Shown here: piece after piece, positions 31,691-42,983 of the stretch | Position numbering within the stretch: the first letter of the stretch is position 1 | How the letters are laid out: each line of letters begins with the position of its first letter | Source of the DNA: Anolis sagrei | Taxonomy: Eukaryota; Chordata; Lepidosauria; Squamata; Anolidae | NCBI RefSeq assembly: GCF_037176765.1 | Contig: NC_090022.1 | Location: 85,031,391 to 85,095,390, forward strand | Direction: 5' to 3' | Length of the DNA: 64,000 nt | Notes under the pieces: model-generated | Seen by the model: the letters and a program-made list of their open reading frames with translations, nothing else | Database searches by the model: none | What the model was told of the DNA's origin: nothing | Translations under genes and position numbers: made by a program

Positions 31691-34600
31691 GACACTTTGG
31701 TAATGGGATATAATTTGAAACATAAATTCTAGGTCTAATGTCTGAGCTTCCAATCTGCTTCTTTTTCAAATAGAAGTAGGGAAAAACATATATAAAGTAA
31801 AATTGTGTCTACTTGGAGTTGGAAGCATTGCTGTGAATGTTCAGGACAACAGACTGTTTTACTGATAAAGCCTATCTCCATTCTTATTCTCATTTCATAT
31901 CAATAGAACCAGCATATATTTATAATATATATGCAAAGTCTTCTTTGAAGACTAAGCCATTGAAATGAAAGACAGAGAAAGGCATGATTATATATTCCAT
32001 GTCCTTCCACAAGAATGCCACGAGAAAGCCAGGTTTCCATATTCCCCAGGCAGCCAGAAGTAAGCAAAGCCTCCCACACCCTGCGCTTAACTGTGGTTGC
32101 CATCTTGTGGTCATTCTTCCTCATGCTGTTTTTGGAAATTGGAAAGCGGCATTGAGGCATATTTTAACAGACATTTTCTGCAGTAACTCTGAAACACAGC
32201 AAACATACATGCATCCCTTTAGTTAGACTTTAAGTTTTCCTATTAAAAGGATGTTCTGAATTGTTCTGGCAGAGTATTCCATTGTCTTCATTTAAAGGGA
32301 AAAGAGATTGGCAAAACATTAAGGAGGTGAGGTGAAACGGAGGCCATCACACAGCAGCGCAAGGAGATTTCCTCCTGTCATCCATGATGCTTTGTTGGGG
32401 GTGGGGGGACTGGGGGCAGGAGTTGGGGAGAAATCATTTTCTGAGCTCAGGAATCTCTTGGAAACAGGAGAAAATTGTGAAAAACACATGGGAAAGGATC
32501 TGTCAGTTTTGCCCACATTTAATCGATTTGGTGATATGGGAGAATGGGTATTCCTATGGGCGGTGTCCTACAAAGCAGTGATACCCTGGTAATCTCCCAA
32601 AATTCAGTGGTCTGATCCTTGTATGGTATTTTTAAATAAATAAATAAATGTATTCAGTAGAAATTGCACTATTTCAGGAGGTTGAAACTTTGCTTTCACT
32701 TTATTCTAACTTTTCAAAATTGCACTTTTTCCTGCCTTTTCTTTACCTTTTTGAAAAACTAGAGTTAGTGATCCATGGAAAAAAAACAATTGGGAGGGAG
32801 AGCAGAAGGCCCTATGGGGAGAAATGGGGTCTGCCTTAAGAATGAAGTTTCCTGTCTCCTCAAGAGTATGGGCATTGGGAGGGAATCCATTCATTTGATA
32901 AATTTGAAAATGGATAATTTCAAGAGAAAAGGTAAGAGACAACAGCATGTGATGGGTACTGATAAAAGATACAATTTGCTTTTTAACACAACAGGACTAA
33001 ATGCCATGATAATATGATTCCCCCCCCCTCCCCCCACCATGTGATGATGTCATAAATGCCCCATCTACTGAATTATATGGTCAGTGTAGACTCGTATAAT
33101 GCAGTTAAAATGCATTATGTGAGCCTATACCAGTGATGGTGATCCTTTTAGAGATTGAGTAGCCAAACTGGGGGGGGGGGGGGGTGAGCAAGTATGGGGT
33201 GGGCAAGTGGGGCGTGGGATTGTAAGCGAGCAGGCAAGTGGGCAAGTGAGCAGGGGGCAGGTGATGGCAGCCATGCCCAGAGAGAGGGTGCTCCATGCTC
33301 CTTCTGGCACATGTGCCATAGATTCGCTACCACTGGTCTATATTGACTATATAATGCAGTTTAAATGCCTGTTGTCATATCACTGATGTTGAAGCCACTT
33401 GCTGACACTTCTGAAGAGTTTTGTCTGTGGAAGACTTCTTCCCTGCCATGTTTCAGCAAACTCTTGGAGACCATATGGAAACATGGTGAAACTAAGCTTC
33501 CTTCTTTCACTGATCCTTTGGTTCTGAAATGACACAACAACAATGGTCTTTCGGCTAATTTCTGGTTTTATTCCGGAGCTTGCTATACAAAGGTGTGTTG
33601 CAAAGTGCTAATGCAAACAGAATCTGGTGCGGATACAGTGTGAGCCCAGTATGTTCTCAATTATAGACATTCAGCATGAATAAGAACTTCATGTGGAACA
33701 AAAAGTCACAAATAGTCTTCTACGTAAGTGAAACACTTGGCAATAGTTAATTGACAACATGTTTTTTCCTGGAGGAGTTCCTTGGTGTTTCTGATGAATT
33801 AAGCTCTGATTACAGCTGGGATAACAATACTGCCTTCTGCTTATTCATTGTGTTCTGGGAGACATTCCCAGAGAGTCAGCAATATTTACTGACATTGTAC
33901 ATCTGCCCTGTATGCAAAAGCCTTTGTAAACTATGAAACCATTTTGCTCATTGAAACAGTGGCAATACATCCATCCTTCTGGGATCTCTCAAAACTTAAG
34001 ACTTCTACCTGTCTCAGCTGTGAAATTTGACTCTAGATGAGTGCATGGAAGATGTGACCTCTCATTTAGAAGCACAGAGCTGGGGGTATTAATAATTTAA
34101 GGTCCAATCCTATAAACCTTTACCTAAGAGTAAGCTCTGTTGAATTCAGTGGTATTTATACTGGAGGAGACATGTCTTGGGTAGCACTGGAAGACACCAG
34201 CAGGAGGCACAGAAACAACCAAGTGATCCCTGGTTCATTTACTTTGTAACTTTATAGGCAGGTCATGTTTCTGTGAAAGGCAGCGTAAATGATGCAGAGC
34301 TTGCAAAAGTTACTTTTTTGGACAACTCCCTTCCCCCACCTATATACCTGAAATTCTGCAAATTGTATTGCTAAAAGTTACATTTCCAAGCTCTGATCTA
34401 GTAACTGGGCAGCTTCTCTTACTCCAGTAAATAACCACAGAAAAATATATTTCATAACAGTCTGTCCAACAGCTTGCATTAACTGTATGAACAACCTACA
34501 AATGGTTACAGATCTAACCGTCTTGTTACAAAGTATGCACAATAGTTATATGTCTACATACTGTATCTGAAACCATTAAGAGGATTTTTTTGTGGGTGAA

Positions 34601-35341
34601 TATTTTGATTTTATAACGGGGTTTTCTCCTTCACTGTGTTGAAAAACTGCACATCACCATCTGCTTCCCATCATGTTTCATTTAAAATGGGGAACAATTA
34701 CTCTTGTTCAATCCAGGGCTACATCTACAACTTGATTTAGCAGGATTATTTGCATGTTAAGAAGACGGATAACATGATACTGAACACAAATCCCTACAGC
34801 TTGGTTTTTCTTGACTTCATAAAACTGGAATTAAGTATGATCAATGCAAGCACACAATGAGATGCTGAAAGCGGGACTGTGAATTTTGTGTTTTCTTTCA
34901 TCTTCAATCAGTTATTTTATCAGCATTGAACATACTTGTTCTCCTTGTTCTCTACCTGCTATATTATCTCCTCAGAGTGAAGGGAATTATCTGAGAAGCA
35001 GAAATAAAGCACAGCATGGGAGTCATGGCTTTTTGGACTGTAAGTCCCAGAATTTGCCAACCAACTTGACTAGTGACCATGCTGTCTGGGGAATTCTGGG
35101 AATGATCATCCAACAAAAAAAATGAAATGAAATTAAAACCAATTGACAGAGTGAAGTTGACACGCATCAGGGCTAGATGATGGCAACCAACACATGAAAA
35201 TTAGCTCTTTGGCTCACTCACAGGAGTCCTCACATGGGAAAATGAGAAAATAATGATGTAATGTCAGGAAGGGGAAGGAAAAATCATCCACTATTAACCT
35301 CTCCCTCCCTCTCCCTCCTCTATGAACCCATTATAACCTTC
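31691..35341. other. Unassigned intergenic stretch
   Basis: No gene is recognised. A 15-base G run lies at 33170-33184, and a weak palindromic MITE-like pair ('ggactgtaagtcccagaatt', 'gaattctgggaatgatc') near 35030-35115. The remaining sequence is AT-rich with random small frames. Confidence 0.35.
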
Positions 35342-35672
35342 CTTAAAGGAAAAGGTTTCCCCTTGACATTAAGTCAAGTTGTGTCCGACTCTGGGGGGTG
35401 GTGCTCATCTCCATTTCTAAGCCAAAGAGCCAGTGTTGTCCATAGACGCCTCCAAGGTCATGTCGCCAGCATAACTGCATGGAACACTGTTAACTTCCCA
35501 CTGGAGGGGTGCCTATTGGTCTACTCGCATTTGCATGTTTTCAAACTGCTAGGTTGACAGATGGTGAGGCTACCAGTGGGAGCCCACCCCGCTCCCCGGA
35601 TTTGTACTGCCAACCTTTCGGTCAGCAAATTCAGCAGCTGAGCAGTTTAACCTGCTGTGTCACTACAGGCTC
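35342..35672 (-). mobile_element. Sauria-type SINE, copy 2
   Basis: This has the same text and orientation as 228-546: a Bov-B-type tail at the left (ggtttccccttgacatt) and a tRNA-like head at the right (agcagtttaacctgctgtg). The B-box area reads 'gctccccggatttgtactgcc'. It is somewhat diverged. Confidence 0.85.
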
Positions 35673-36252
35673 CTTCTTTAGGATTTGCTATTTTCTTAGC
35701 CTTTGGAAATTAAATGTAGCTTCATAAAGAATTACCTCAAAGATTGTTTAATGCCACGTGATTGACTTTGTGGTCCTCTAAATGTTGCTGCACTGCATCT
35801 CCCAAGAGCCCTGCCCAGCACAATGTCCTCCTTCTTTGGCTCAGACCATTTTTTCTTTTCCACATGTTCGCCTGTGTAAGTGCCATAACTGGAAATGCAG
35901 ACGGATGAGTCTTACTTCAAATATACATATATATTTGCTTTATTTAAAAAGTTCCCAAAGCAGGCATGTGTGGTCTTTAAAGATTTTTAACAGTGCCAAG
36001 GTTTTTTTTTAAAAAAAACCTTTCACCCAGACTGGGACCTCTTTCTCACACACTCAACAACATGCAACATTTCCTTCACTTACTAAATAGGGGCTCATCA
36101 TTCCCTGGGACAGACCCTTCTCTGACAGAGAGTTTTCTTCAGAGCCTGTGAATTCTGCCAGTTCTTGTCCAACAACACAACTTTACCAAATTTTGCCTAT
36201 CTGTCTGAGAAACCAAACCAACCAGCATTGTTTTATGTTCAGGTTTTTCTTA

Positions 36253-36434
36253 GGGCCCTTTCACACTGCATGGTTATAACATAATGATTCCACGCTATCA
36301 CGGCTGAATCCATGGTGTGGCACAATTGCTCTCTGGCTGAGAGTCCTAAATATCCTTTCCAGGGTTCCATGGGATGTTGCCCTAGCAGTTAAACTGGAAT
36401 TCTAACACTGTAATTGTGTAGTCTGAAAGGGCCC
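36253..36434. mobile_element. MITE with GGGCCCTTTC termini
   Basis: The ends are gggccctttcacact and agtctgaaagggccc, inverted over about 15 bases. The interior has 'gattccacgctatcacgg'. The superfamily is not clear because no target duplication can be read. Confidence 0.6.
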
Positions 36435-37749
36435 ATAAACACATTTGCACAGTGCTCGTCTTAGAACTAAAACCATTCAATGCACGCCTTCAATCTCTAG
36501 AGGGCACTATCCGCTTTTCCTTGCTCTGCTGCTCCTCATTCCAACCCCCACCCTACCCTGCAAATGTCTACTTCCCCAAGGACACATTGACTGCCCAGCA
36601 GATGGCTATCTGAGAGCCGCACTTGATGCACCATATGCTCCCTGCCTGTGGGACTGAAATGTATCGCTTTGACCAATCAGTCACAACAAGAGGCCTCGCT
36701 GTAGGATTCAGTATACGATATTCTTCTTGCCATTCCTCCAGTGAAACCAGAGCAGAGGCAAGGTATCTGTTTAGCCTCCACGCCTTAGAAGCCAAACAGC
36801 TGCAGGAGAGCAAACACATTTTCTAGCACTGGGTGTTCTTACATCGTCCTTTCAGTGGTCAAATGGTGCTGAGTCAAGGATAGGATGCCTGTCCCTGCAG
36901 TAGCAAAATGTTGACTTTCCTGCTTATGAATCTCTTCTGTGGCCAATCACAACCATTCCCAAATGATTTCATAAGCTTCATTTTTGTCTTGAGGCCCAAT
37001 GGTTGTGGTGGCCTAAATATTCTGGGAGCTGTATTCCCGCCCCCCCCCCCCCACCCCAGAAATAATGTTCCAAGTTATGCCAAGCAGCTGAAAGCAAGAG
37101 GCAATGGATAGCAGTACCAATAAGTGTTTGGTCAAGGCTGTTATCTGTGCAGCCTTCACAGAAAACGACCATGTCCCAATGGTTGATCTTCTCAGCAAAA
37201 TGCTTGGGAGCTTCCATATTACATATGAATTTGATAGCAATTGAGACCACACATTTTTCTAGCTTGGCACTTTCAAAACTGCCTGCCAGCAACTCTCCAG
37301 AATTTCACACAAAGAAATCTTTCCCATCCAGGGAATGGAACCTGCTGTCTTCTCCATACAATGCAACAAGTCTAAACACACCCCTTGTTTCTGCAAACTC
37401 ATAAATACACAAGGAGAATCATATTGAAACGAACTTTGTCTTTCAGGCTCTGTTTACATCATGTCCAACTTATGGGCAGCTACAAACAGGACAAGAATAT
37501 AACCACACTCTTTTGCTGTCATTCCCCAGCCAATAATATACAGAGGCTCTCTCTCTCTCTCTGATGCTGCAGGAACTAGTGGCCATAGATATACTCAGCC
37601 TTCATTAATTTGCCCAGTTGCTTTTTAAAGGTGTCTAGGTTGCCAGCTACCAGTTCATCTTATGGTGGTTTAATAATATGTTGTATGGAGACATACAGTT
37701 CAACTGTCCTCAATCTGCCACTATATTGCTTCTGCAGAAGACACAAAGT
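36435..37749. other. Unassigned intergenic stretch, partly non-repetitive
   Basis: Bases 36460-36830 are GC-richer, carry no repeat I know and are open on both strands. No protein family is recognised. A (CT)n run lies at 37549-37562 and a 13-base C run at 37040-37052. Confidence 0.3.
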
Positions 37750-38103
37750 CAGTGGTTTCCAACCTGTGGTCCATGGTCCACAAGAACTAAAATATGGTAT
37801 GCAGCCTCACTGTTACTACACCATTGCAACAAAAGCAACTGGGCTCACAAAACCTTCTTATAGTGCTGAAGCTAATTAACTATGGTTTTCTGTGGATGAG
37901 CAGATGGTGATTACTGGATGGCATATGTTATTATCAGAAAGTAGAGCTGATGTGGTCTATCCAATGCAATTTTCTGAATTTGCACCCCAAATAACCAAAT
38001 TTAAAGTTGACCAAAAACCGATTTGAAGCCCTTTTGGTACTAATGTTGGTGAGTGGTCCCTGGTCAAAGTGGTCCCTGGTCAAAAAAAGGTTGGGAATCA
38101 CTG
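37750..38103. mobile_element. hAT-like MITE with 16-bp internal tandem duplication
   Basis: The ends cagtggtttccaacct and aggttgggaatcactg are inverted repeats with two mismatches. An exact 16-bp direct duplication (agtggtccctggtcaa) lies at 38052-38067 and 38068-38083. Confidence 0.65.
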
Positions 38104-38118
38104 CTCTAAATTTTAGCA

Positions 38119-38244
38119 CAGGCATGGGCAAACTTCAGCCCTTCAGGTGTTTTGGACTTCAAATACCAGCAAGCTTACCAGCTGCTAGGAACAGTGGGAG
38201 TAGAAGTCCAAAACACCAAGAGGATTGAAGTTTGCCCTTGCCTG
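38119..38244. mobile_element. hAT-like hairpin MITE with 8-bp duplication
   Basis: The termini are caggcatgggcaaacttc and gaagtttgcccttgcctg, and the whole element folds on itself around 'ccagctgctagg'. The flanks TTTTAGCA (38111-38118) and TACTAGCA (38245-38252) agree at six of eight positions, consistent with an aged 8-bp hAT target duplication. Confidence 0.75.
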
Positions 38245-38999
38245 TACTAGCATTATGCTCTAATTTTAAAAAAACCAAAATCTTATTCATTCCCAATAAT
38301 ACCTGTGATGTCCACATGGCTCCAGTAATGCCTGATTGGCACACTCAACTTCCTGTTGGTTCATCCCTCCAAAACAGACTCATTGAATCAACAGTTGAAG
38401 AACAAGGCAACACATAGGTAAATCTAACGGATTAAATGGATCAATTCTTGTCAAGAGAAGAAATATGATTTAGACTCTGGTTACTTATGTATTTCTTCTC
38501 TTTGCTTCCCAGCTGGAGCTTGTGAAGCAGAACTGGGAAATCAATGCAATGATACTACCACGTGAACAGCTTGGCTTACTTGCACCAGAATATTTCTGGG
38601 GAAAACACAGCTTGAACTCCTCCACACACATGCACACAGTTTGATCTCCCACATAAACGAGAACAAAACAAAGACGGGGTTGAAAGCACACCATTACATG
38701 ATCTCTGACTCACCTTGCATTAAGACTGAATCTACATCCTTGTCTCTAAAGGTTATAGGGATAAAAATAGAGGATGATCAAGGGTAACTTAGGGGAAACA
38801 TCTGATATGGCCACCATGCGATAACATGATACAGACTTTGCCAATGCCAGTTGGAGCATCAGTTACATGATACCATATCACCCAACAAACAGGCAAGAGG
38901 GAACACGGGGTGGGTCTGGACTGCAGTATTTGAGATGTAGTCTCATCAAGACAAAGCAGATAAGAAAGGGCAGTTGATTATTAGCAGTCAACTTACAAC

Positions 39000-39150
39000 A
39001 AACCCATACATTTCAAAGAATTTTCTGAGTCAGTCAATACTCAGAGATAATTTTGCCAATTCTTTTCTCTGAAATGCTTTAATTCAAGTACTAACCAGGG
39101 CTAACCCTACTTAGCTTCCAAGATCAGACAGGATCTTTGGGATATTTAAA
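39000..39150 (-). mobile_element. 5S rRNA-derived SINE, copy 2
   Basis: In reverse orientation, 'caagtactaaccagggctaa' and 'cttagcttccaagatcagac' near 39088-39130 correspond to the 5S rRNA head. The body ('aattttctgagtcag', 'tttgccaattcttttctctg') parallels copy 1 at 3728-3960. Confidence 0.7.
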
Positions 39151-39765
39151 CCTAAGAGGCTTAGAGGGTCTTTAATAGGCAGACCCATCCTCCTCTTTTC
39201 AGGATCATGAATAAAGGAATAGTATGTATAATGACAGTTGGAGCCTGGGGAGTCCGTAGTGCCTGGCAAATTGGTCAGAACCGCAACAAGACGCATGGTC
39301 CAGTAATAGGTTGTTTATGATCCTTCTCAACTTAAAATATCTGTATTTCAACCTGATCTACTGATCAAATTGTTGCTGCAGTGGAGTTAGCGAAATAATT
39401 CCAGAAAACTGGCATAAATGCAAATTTCACGTCTGTCCTCTGTTGGAGCAAATCCCTCTCCTAACAATAAAGAGGATGTTTTTCTGAGGATGCCAGATCT
39501 TTGAAATTGTCTTAACATATTGTATTTACCATGCTAATTTTGAATGCTGGGAAAATAATAATTACTCTGTAAGAAGCATCTCAGGTTTTGATTTTGGTTT
39601 TGTTTTTTTGTTTTTTTGGATCCTGGTAATATTCAGGCTATTGGACTGATGTTCTTGTTGTATGTAATGTCTTGGTTGTTTAGGTCAAGAATAAATATGA
39701 CACTCAAGTGTTGCCAGCTGAGTGGATCAGAAGACTTGCAATGCTAGCAAAACGCTAGGACCTAA

Positions 39766-39915
39766 GGGCCCTTCCACACAGCCCTATATCTCAGAATATC
39801 AAGGTCGAAAATCCCATAATATCTGCTTTGAACTGGGTTATCTATGTCCACACTGTCATATATTCCAGTTCAAAGCAGAAAATGTAGGATTTTATTCAGC
39901 TGTGTGGAAGGGGCC
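39766..39915. mobile_element. Harbinger-like MITE, copy 3
   Basis: The termini gggcccttccacac and gtgtggaaggggcc are flanked by TAA on both sides (39763-39765 and 39916-39918), the 3-bp duplication of the PIF/Harbinger type. On the minus strand it carries an AATAAA (39896-39891), the first such hexamer downstream of the SYNPO long-isoform stop. Confidence 0.8.
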
Positions 39916-40076
39916 TAAGTCTGATCAATAGATCCACCTAGAATAGACCCTTACTCTCCAACTATCCCAGATTGGCAGGTCCAGACCTAAGTAATCCTCT
40001 GTCATCCTATTCTTTCAGGTGCTTTGAAAATGCCCAGTTTCTCTTTTCTCTTCCAACTTTTCCTCTTTGTTCTCAG

Positions 40077-40310
40077 CTTACTTCAATTGCTACCAACTGA
40101 GTTCAAAGTACAAAAGTAGTTTACACTCCATTAACTCAGCAGGGGGAGAAGAGAAGAGGGGAAGGACTTTTGCCCTTGATAGTATCCTCAGGCAGAGTAA
40201 ACTGTTACAGTTTCTCTCAGCTTGCCCCCCCCCCCCAATTTTGCTATCTTGAGCATATTCTGATGTTGCTTGGCCACATGTGTCCCAGTTTTCATCTGTA
40301 AAATATTTGA
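40077..40310 (+). repeat. Unclassified dispersed repeat, copy 2
   Basis: This is the uninterrupted counterpart of 31037-31462. It contains a 12-base C run at 40225-40236. Confidence 0.6.
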
Positions 40311-41969
40311 GGGTACACACACAGATCAATAGCTATCCTGCCCATATTACAAAAGGATGGAGTATCTGGGGTGATACACCATACAGATAAGCAAGGGGAG
40401 AATCATGTTACAACATATTATTGAGGCAACTTTCTTCCAAATGAGGCAACACTCTTCTCCTTCCCATTAACAAAGATCAGCTTCTCTAGAGGTCATGGCT
40501 TTCTCCATGTCTACCAACAACATAAACTCTCTTGCTTATAGATCAGCTTAAGACAGGTATATGCCAATTACTGCTATTGCTGAACAAACATCCGTGGGCA
40601 TGATTAGGACCATGGCTTCAATGCATAAACAACTTGAAGGCACACAACAAAATTGCTTGGTTGGTAGCTCAACACTGTACTTTCTTATGTTGAATGCTAA
40701 AATATTATCTCTCCCCTCTAACCGTTCAGACAAAATACCACCACAAAGCCGCCTTCTTCTTTGGGTTCGCAAATGTATTCATCAACTTTCACCAACCCCC
40801 TGCAGAAGAGGGCGGAAGAGAAACAAGGACCAAAGTTACAGAATGAATCAGAAATCATCTCCTGGTTTTCAGAAATGGGAACCAAGGTCCTGCATCATCA
40901 TATGCTTAAAACTGTGATAGAATTCCATGATTGTAGCTCCATCTGATGATTCTCCCTCCTGCATCTTCCTTTTCAGCCAGGCAATGCCACAACTTAAGGG
41001 TTTTTGAGATATTACCATTTGGGATGCTGAGAAGTTATGTCTACAATACTCTCCTAGATGCAGCTGGGGTTTTAAAAAAAATATTGAACCGTGCAGGGCC
41101 CCCTATGACTTATAGAAAAGGCCAATCCCTATTCCTGAAGGTTCCCAGTAGTGGCGATTCATTTGTTTTTGTAAAAAAAAAAATGGGTATTTGAATGAAT
41201 CAGAAGAGGTTGGGATGTAAAAGGGGCTGCATGGAGCCCTAGCACCACACTTTGCTTACTCCTGATCAATATAATGCCAGGCTTTGCATCTGGAGGAATC
41301 ATGCAAAGACAGTTGCTGAGTGGGCTTCTTTCCCTCTGTTTTTCACACTCTATACTCATTTCCCCAGGCAGCTGGAGTGGAGACAGAGAGGCCTTGTGGC
41401 CCCATCAGAGTAAAGGAGAAACAGTTACAACTAAAATGAAAGGCAGGCACAAAGTTGGCACAGGCCTTGCCTCCTGGCCTTTTGCTGACAGTCTGCTGGG
41501 GATTATGCTGCGGGTCTGTGTCTGTGCATGCCTTCCTCTGTATGTGTGTGATTGTCCTCTTCTCACAGGATATTTTAGAGAGAGAACAAAAGCAGACAAA
41601 GCCGTATTAATCTCCTTTGAGCAAGGATGTCTCTAGTGGCTCCAGTCCAGTGGAGATAGGTCAGTTGGAGCCCATGAAAGCCAAATACACAAGCAAATGT
41701 AGCAATGCGGGAAGGAACTATAAAGGGTCCCTAGGGGAATATATTGTGCTGAGATATAATGTCAGTCACATTTCTTTCTGCTTTGGGCAAGTCTGCCATG
41801 AGAAGTCTTTCCCACGAATTGACCAGTTCTACTCTTTTTCTTCAAAGTTCTCCCAGAAAATGGCAGGCTTGGAAGAAGGTCTGACATTTTTGGAGATCCA
41901 GCACCTTCCTCTGTAGGCTTCATCATGTTTAGTGGGACTGGTTTTTAGTTCACTTCTGTTGTCCCACAT
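40311..41969. other. Probable SYNPO long-isoform 3' UTR and flank
   Basis: No coding region is recognised. The stretch follows the SYNPO terminal exon on the minus strand and is expected to hold its 3' UTR. By eye no canonical AATAAA (minus strand) occurs before the one inside the MITE at 39891-39896. Confidence 0.4.
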
Positions 41970-42983
41970 TTAGGAGGAACAGGGTGCTTCTGCAGGAAGG
42001 CTGCCCCGCTTCAGCCTTAGGCTTCCATTCCAACCTCGAGGGCAAATGTTGAAGCTGCGAATACTGGGTGACTTGATCCCAGAGTCTTCAGAGTCAAGGG
42101 AGATATCTGAGTTGGTGGGTGACAGGGATGTATAACGCTTCACTGGGGAATGTGTTGTCACTCTGGGAGACTGCAGGGGGCTGGTGATAGTTGGGGAGCA
42201 GGCGTCCACATTCTTTGGACTGGGACACGATTTTCTGCTCATGTTTGCTGGTGCGGTGAAGATTCTGTGACTATCTAGGATTGTGTGTTTTGGATCCCTG
42301 TGGGAGAAAGAATGGGGCCCCACTGCTCTTGGGCCATTATTGGATGTTGCTGCATTGAAGAGTGAAGCCCCAGTGTTGGCTGGGAGAGTGAAGTACTTGT
42401 TGCCATTCATTCGCACTGCTTTTGGAGACTGTAGTGGACTTTTATAGGTTGGTGACTGGCTGCCTAGCAACCTGGGACTGTTGTTTGATGATGCACTGAT
42501 TGGTGGAGGAGCCGTGGAGACAGGGAGGGAAACACGTCTGTATCCTTCCATCCTCACTGGCCTGGGAGACTGCAGTGGGCTTGGGGAATGGTTACCCACA
42601 CTCTTAGGACTGCCACATGAGGACGGCATGTTGGCAGAAGTGGCAGGTGGGGTGAAGGGCCGGAAACTCTCTACCCTTGTAGCTTTGGGAGAGGAGCTCT
42701 TCCTCCGGGCAGCATTGATGATGTTTCTGGCAAGCAAAACCTGCATCTGACGGCTGGACTTGGGATCTGTCTCTTGACGAAATGGAGACAGAGATCTTTC
42801 ACTCCATGAGGGAGACATGGGGGGAGGTGGGGTGGTGATGCTGGCTGTTCGGAAGGCATCTAGGAGCCCCTCCTCAGGCTCAGAAGGAGGCGCTGGGCTC
42901 ACCCAGCCATCTAAACTGCTGGTCTGTCGTCGCAGGACCCGTGGAGTCCATGTGGGGGAAGCAGGCAGAGATGTCTTTCTTTC
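41970..42983 (-). CDS. SYNPO: SYNPO terminal exon, long-isoform C-terminus
   Basis: This exon codes the 337-residue C-terminus specific to the long (kidney-type) synaptopodin isoform. It starts in phase 0 after a good acceptor (cccctcacag) with ERKTSLPASPTWTP, joining to ...AGIEPQ of the large exon, and ends at TAA 41972-41970. Visible blocks are TSSLDGWVSPAP, MSPSWSERSLSP, the family motif LLARNIINAARRKSSSP (residues 83-99), then a Pro/Ser-rich region with a 43-46 residue periodicity (TPPATSANM, SLPVSTAPP, TLPANTGAS, TAPANMSRK; LQSPR/K boxes), and a C-terminus LRLKRGSLPAEAPCSS. In mammals this C-terminus distinguishes the long and T isoforms and contributes to alpha-actinin-linked actin bundling. 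An ATG-initiated frame (42998) includes intron bases and is not the true start. Confidence 0.92.
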   Translation of the reverse strand, partial: ERKTSLPASPTWTPRVLRRQTSSLDGWVSPAPPSEPEEGLLDAFRTASITTPPPPMSPSWSERSLSPFRQETDPKSSRQMQVLLARNIINAARRKSSSPKATRVESFRPFTPPATSANMPSSCGSPKSVGNHSPSPLQSPRPVRMEGYRRVSLPVSTAPPPISASSNNSPRLLGSQSPTYKSPLQSPKAVRMNGNKYFTLPANTGASLFNAATSNNGPRAVGPHSFSHRDPKHTILDSHRIFTAPANMSRKSCPSPKNVDACSPTITSPLQSPRVTTHSPVKRYTSLSPTNSDISLDSEDSGIKSPSIRSFNICPRGWNGSLRLKRGSLPAEAPCSS

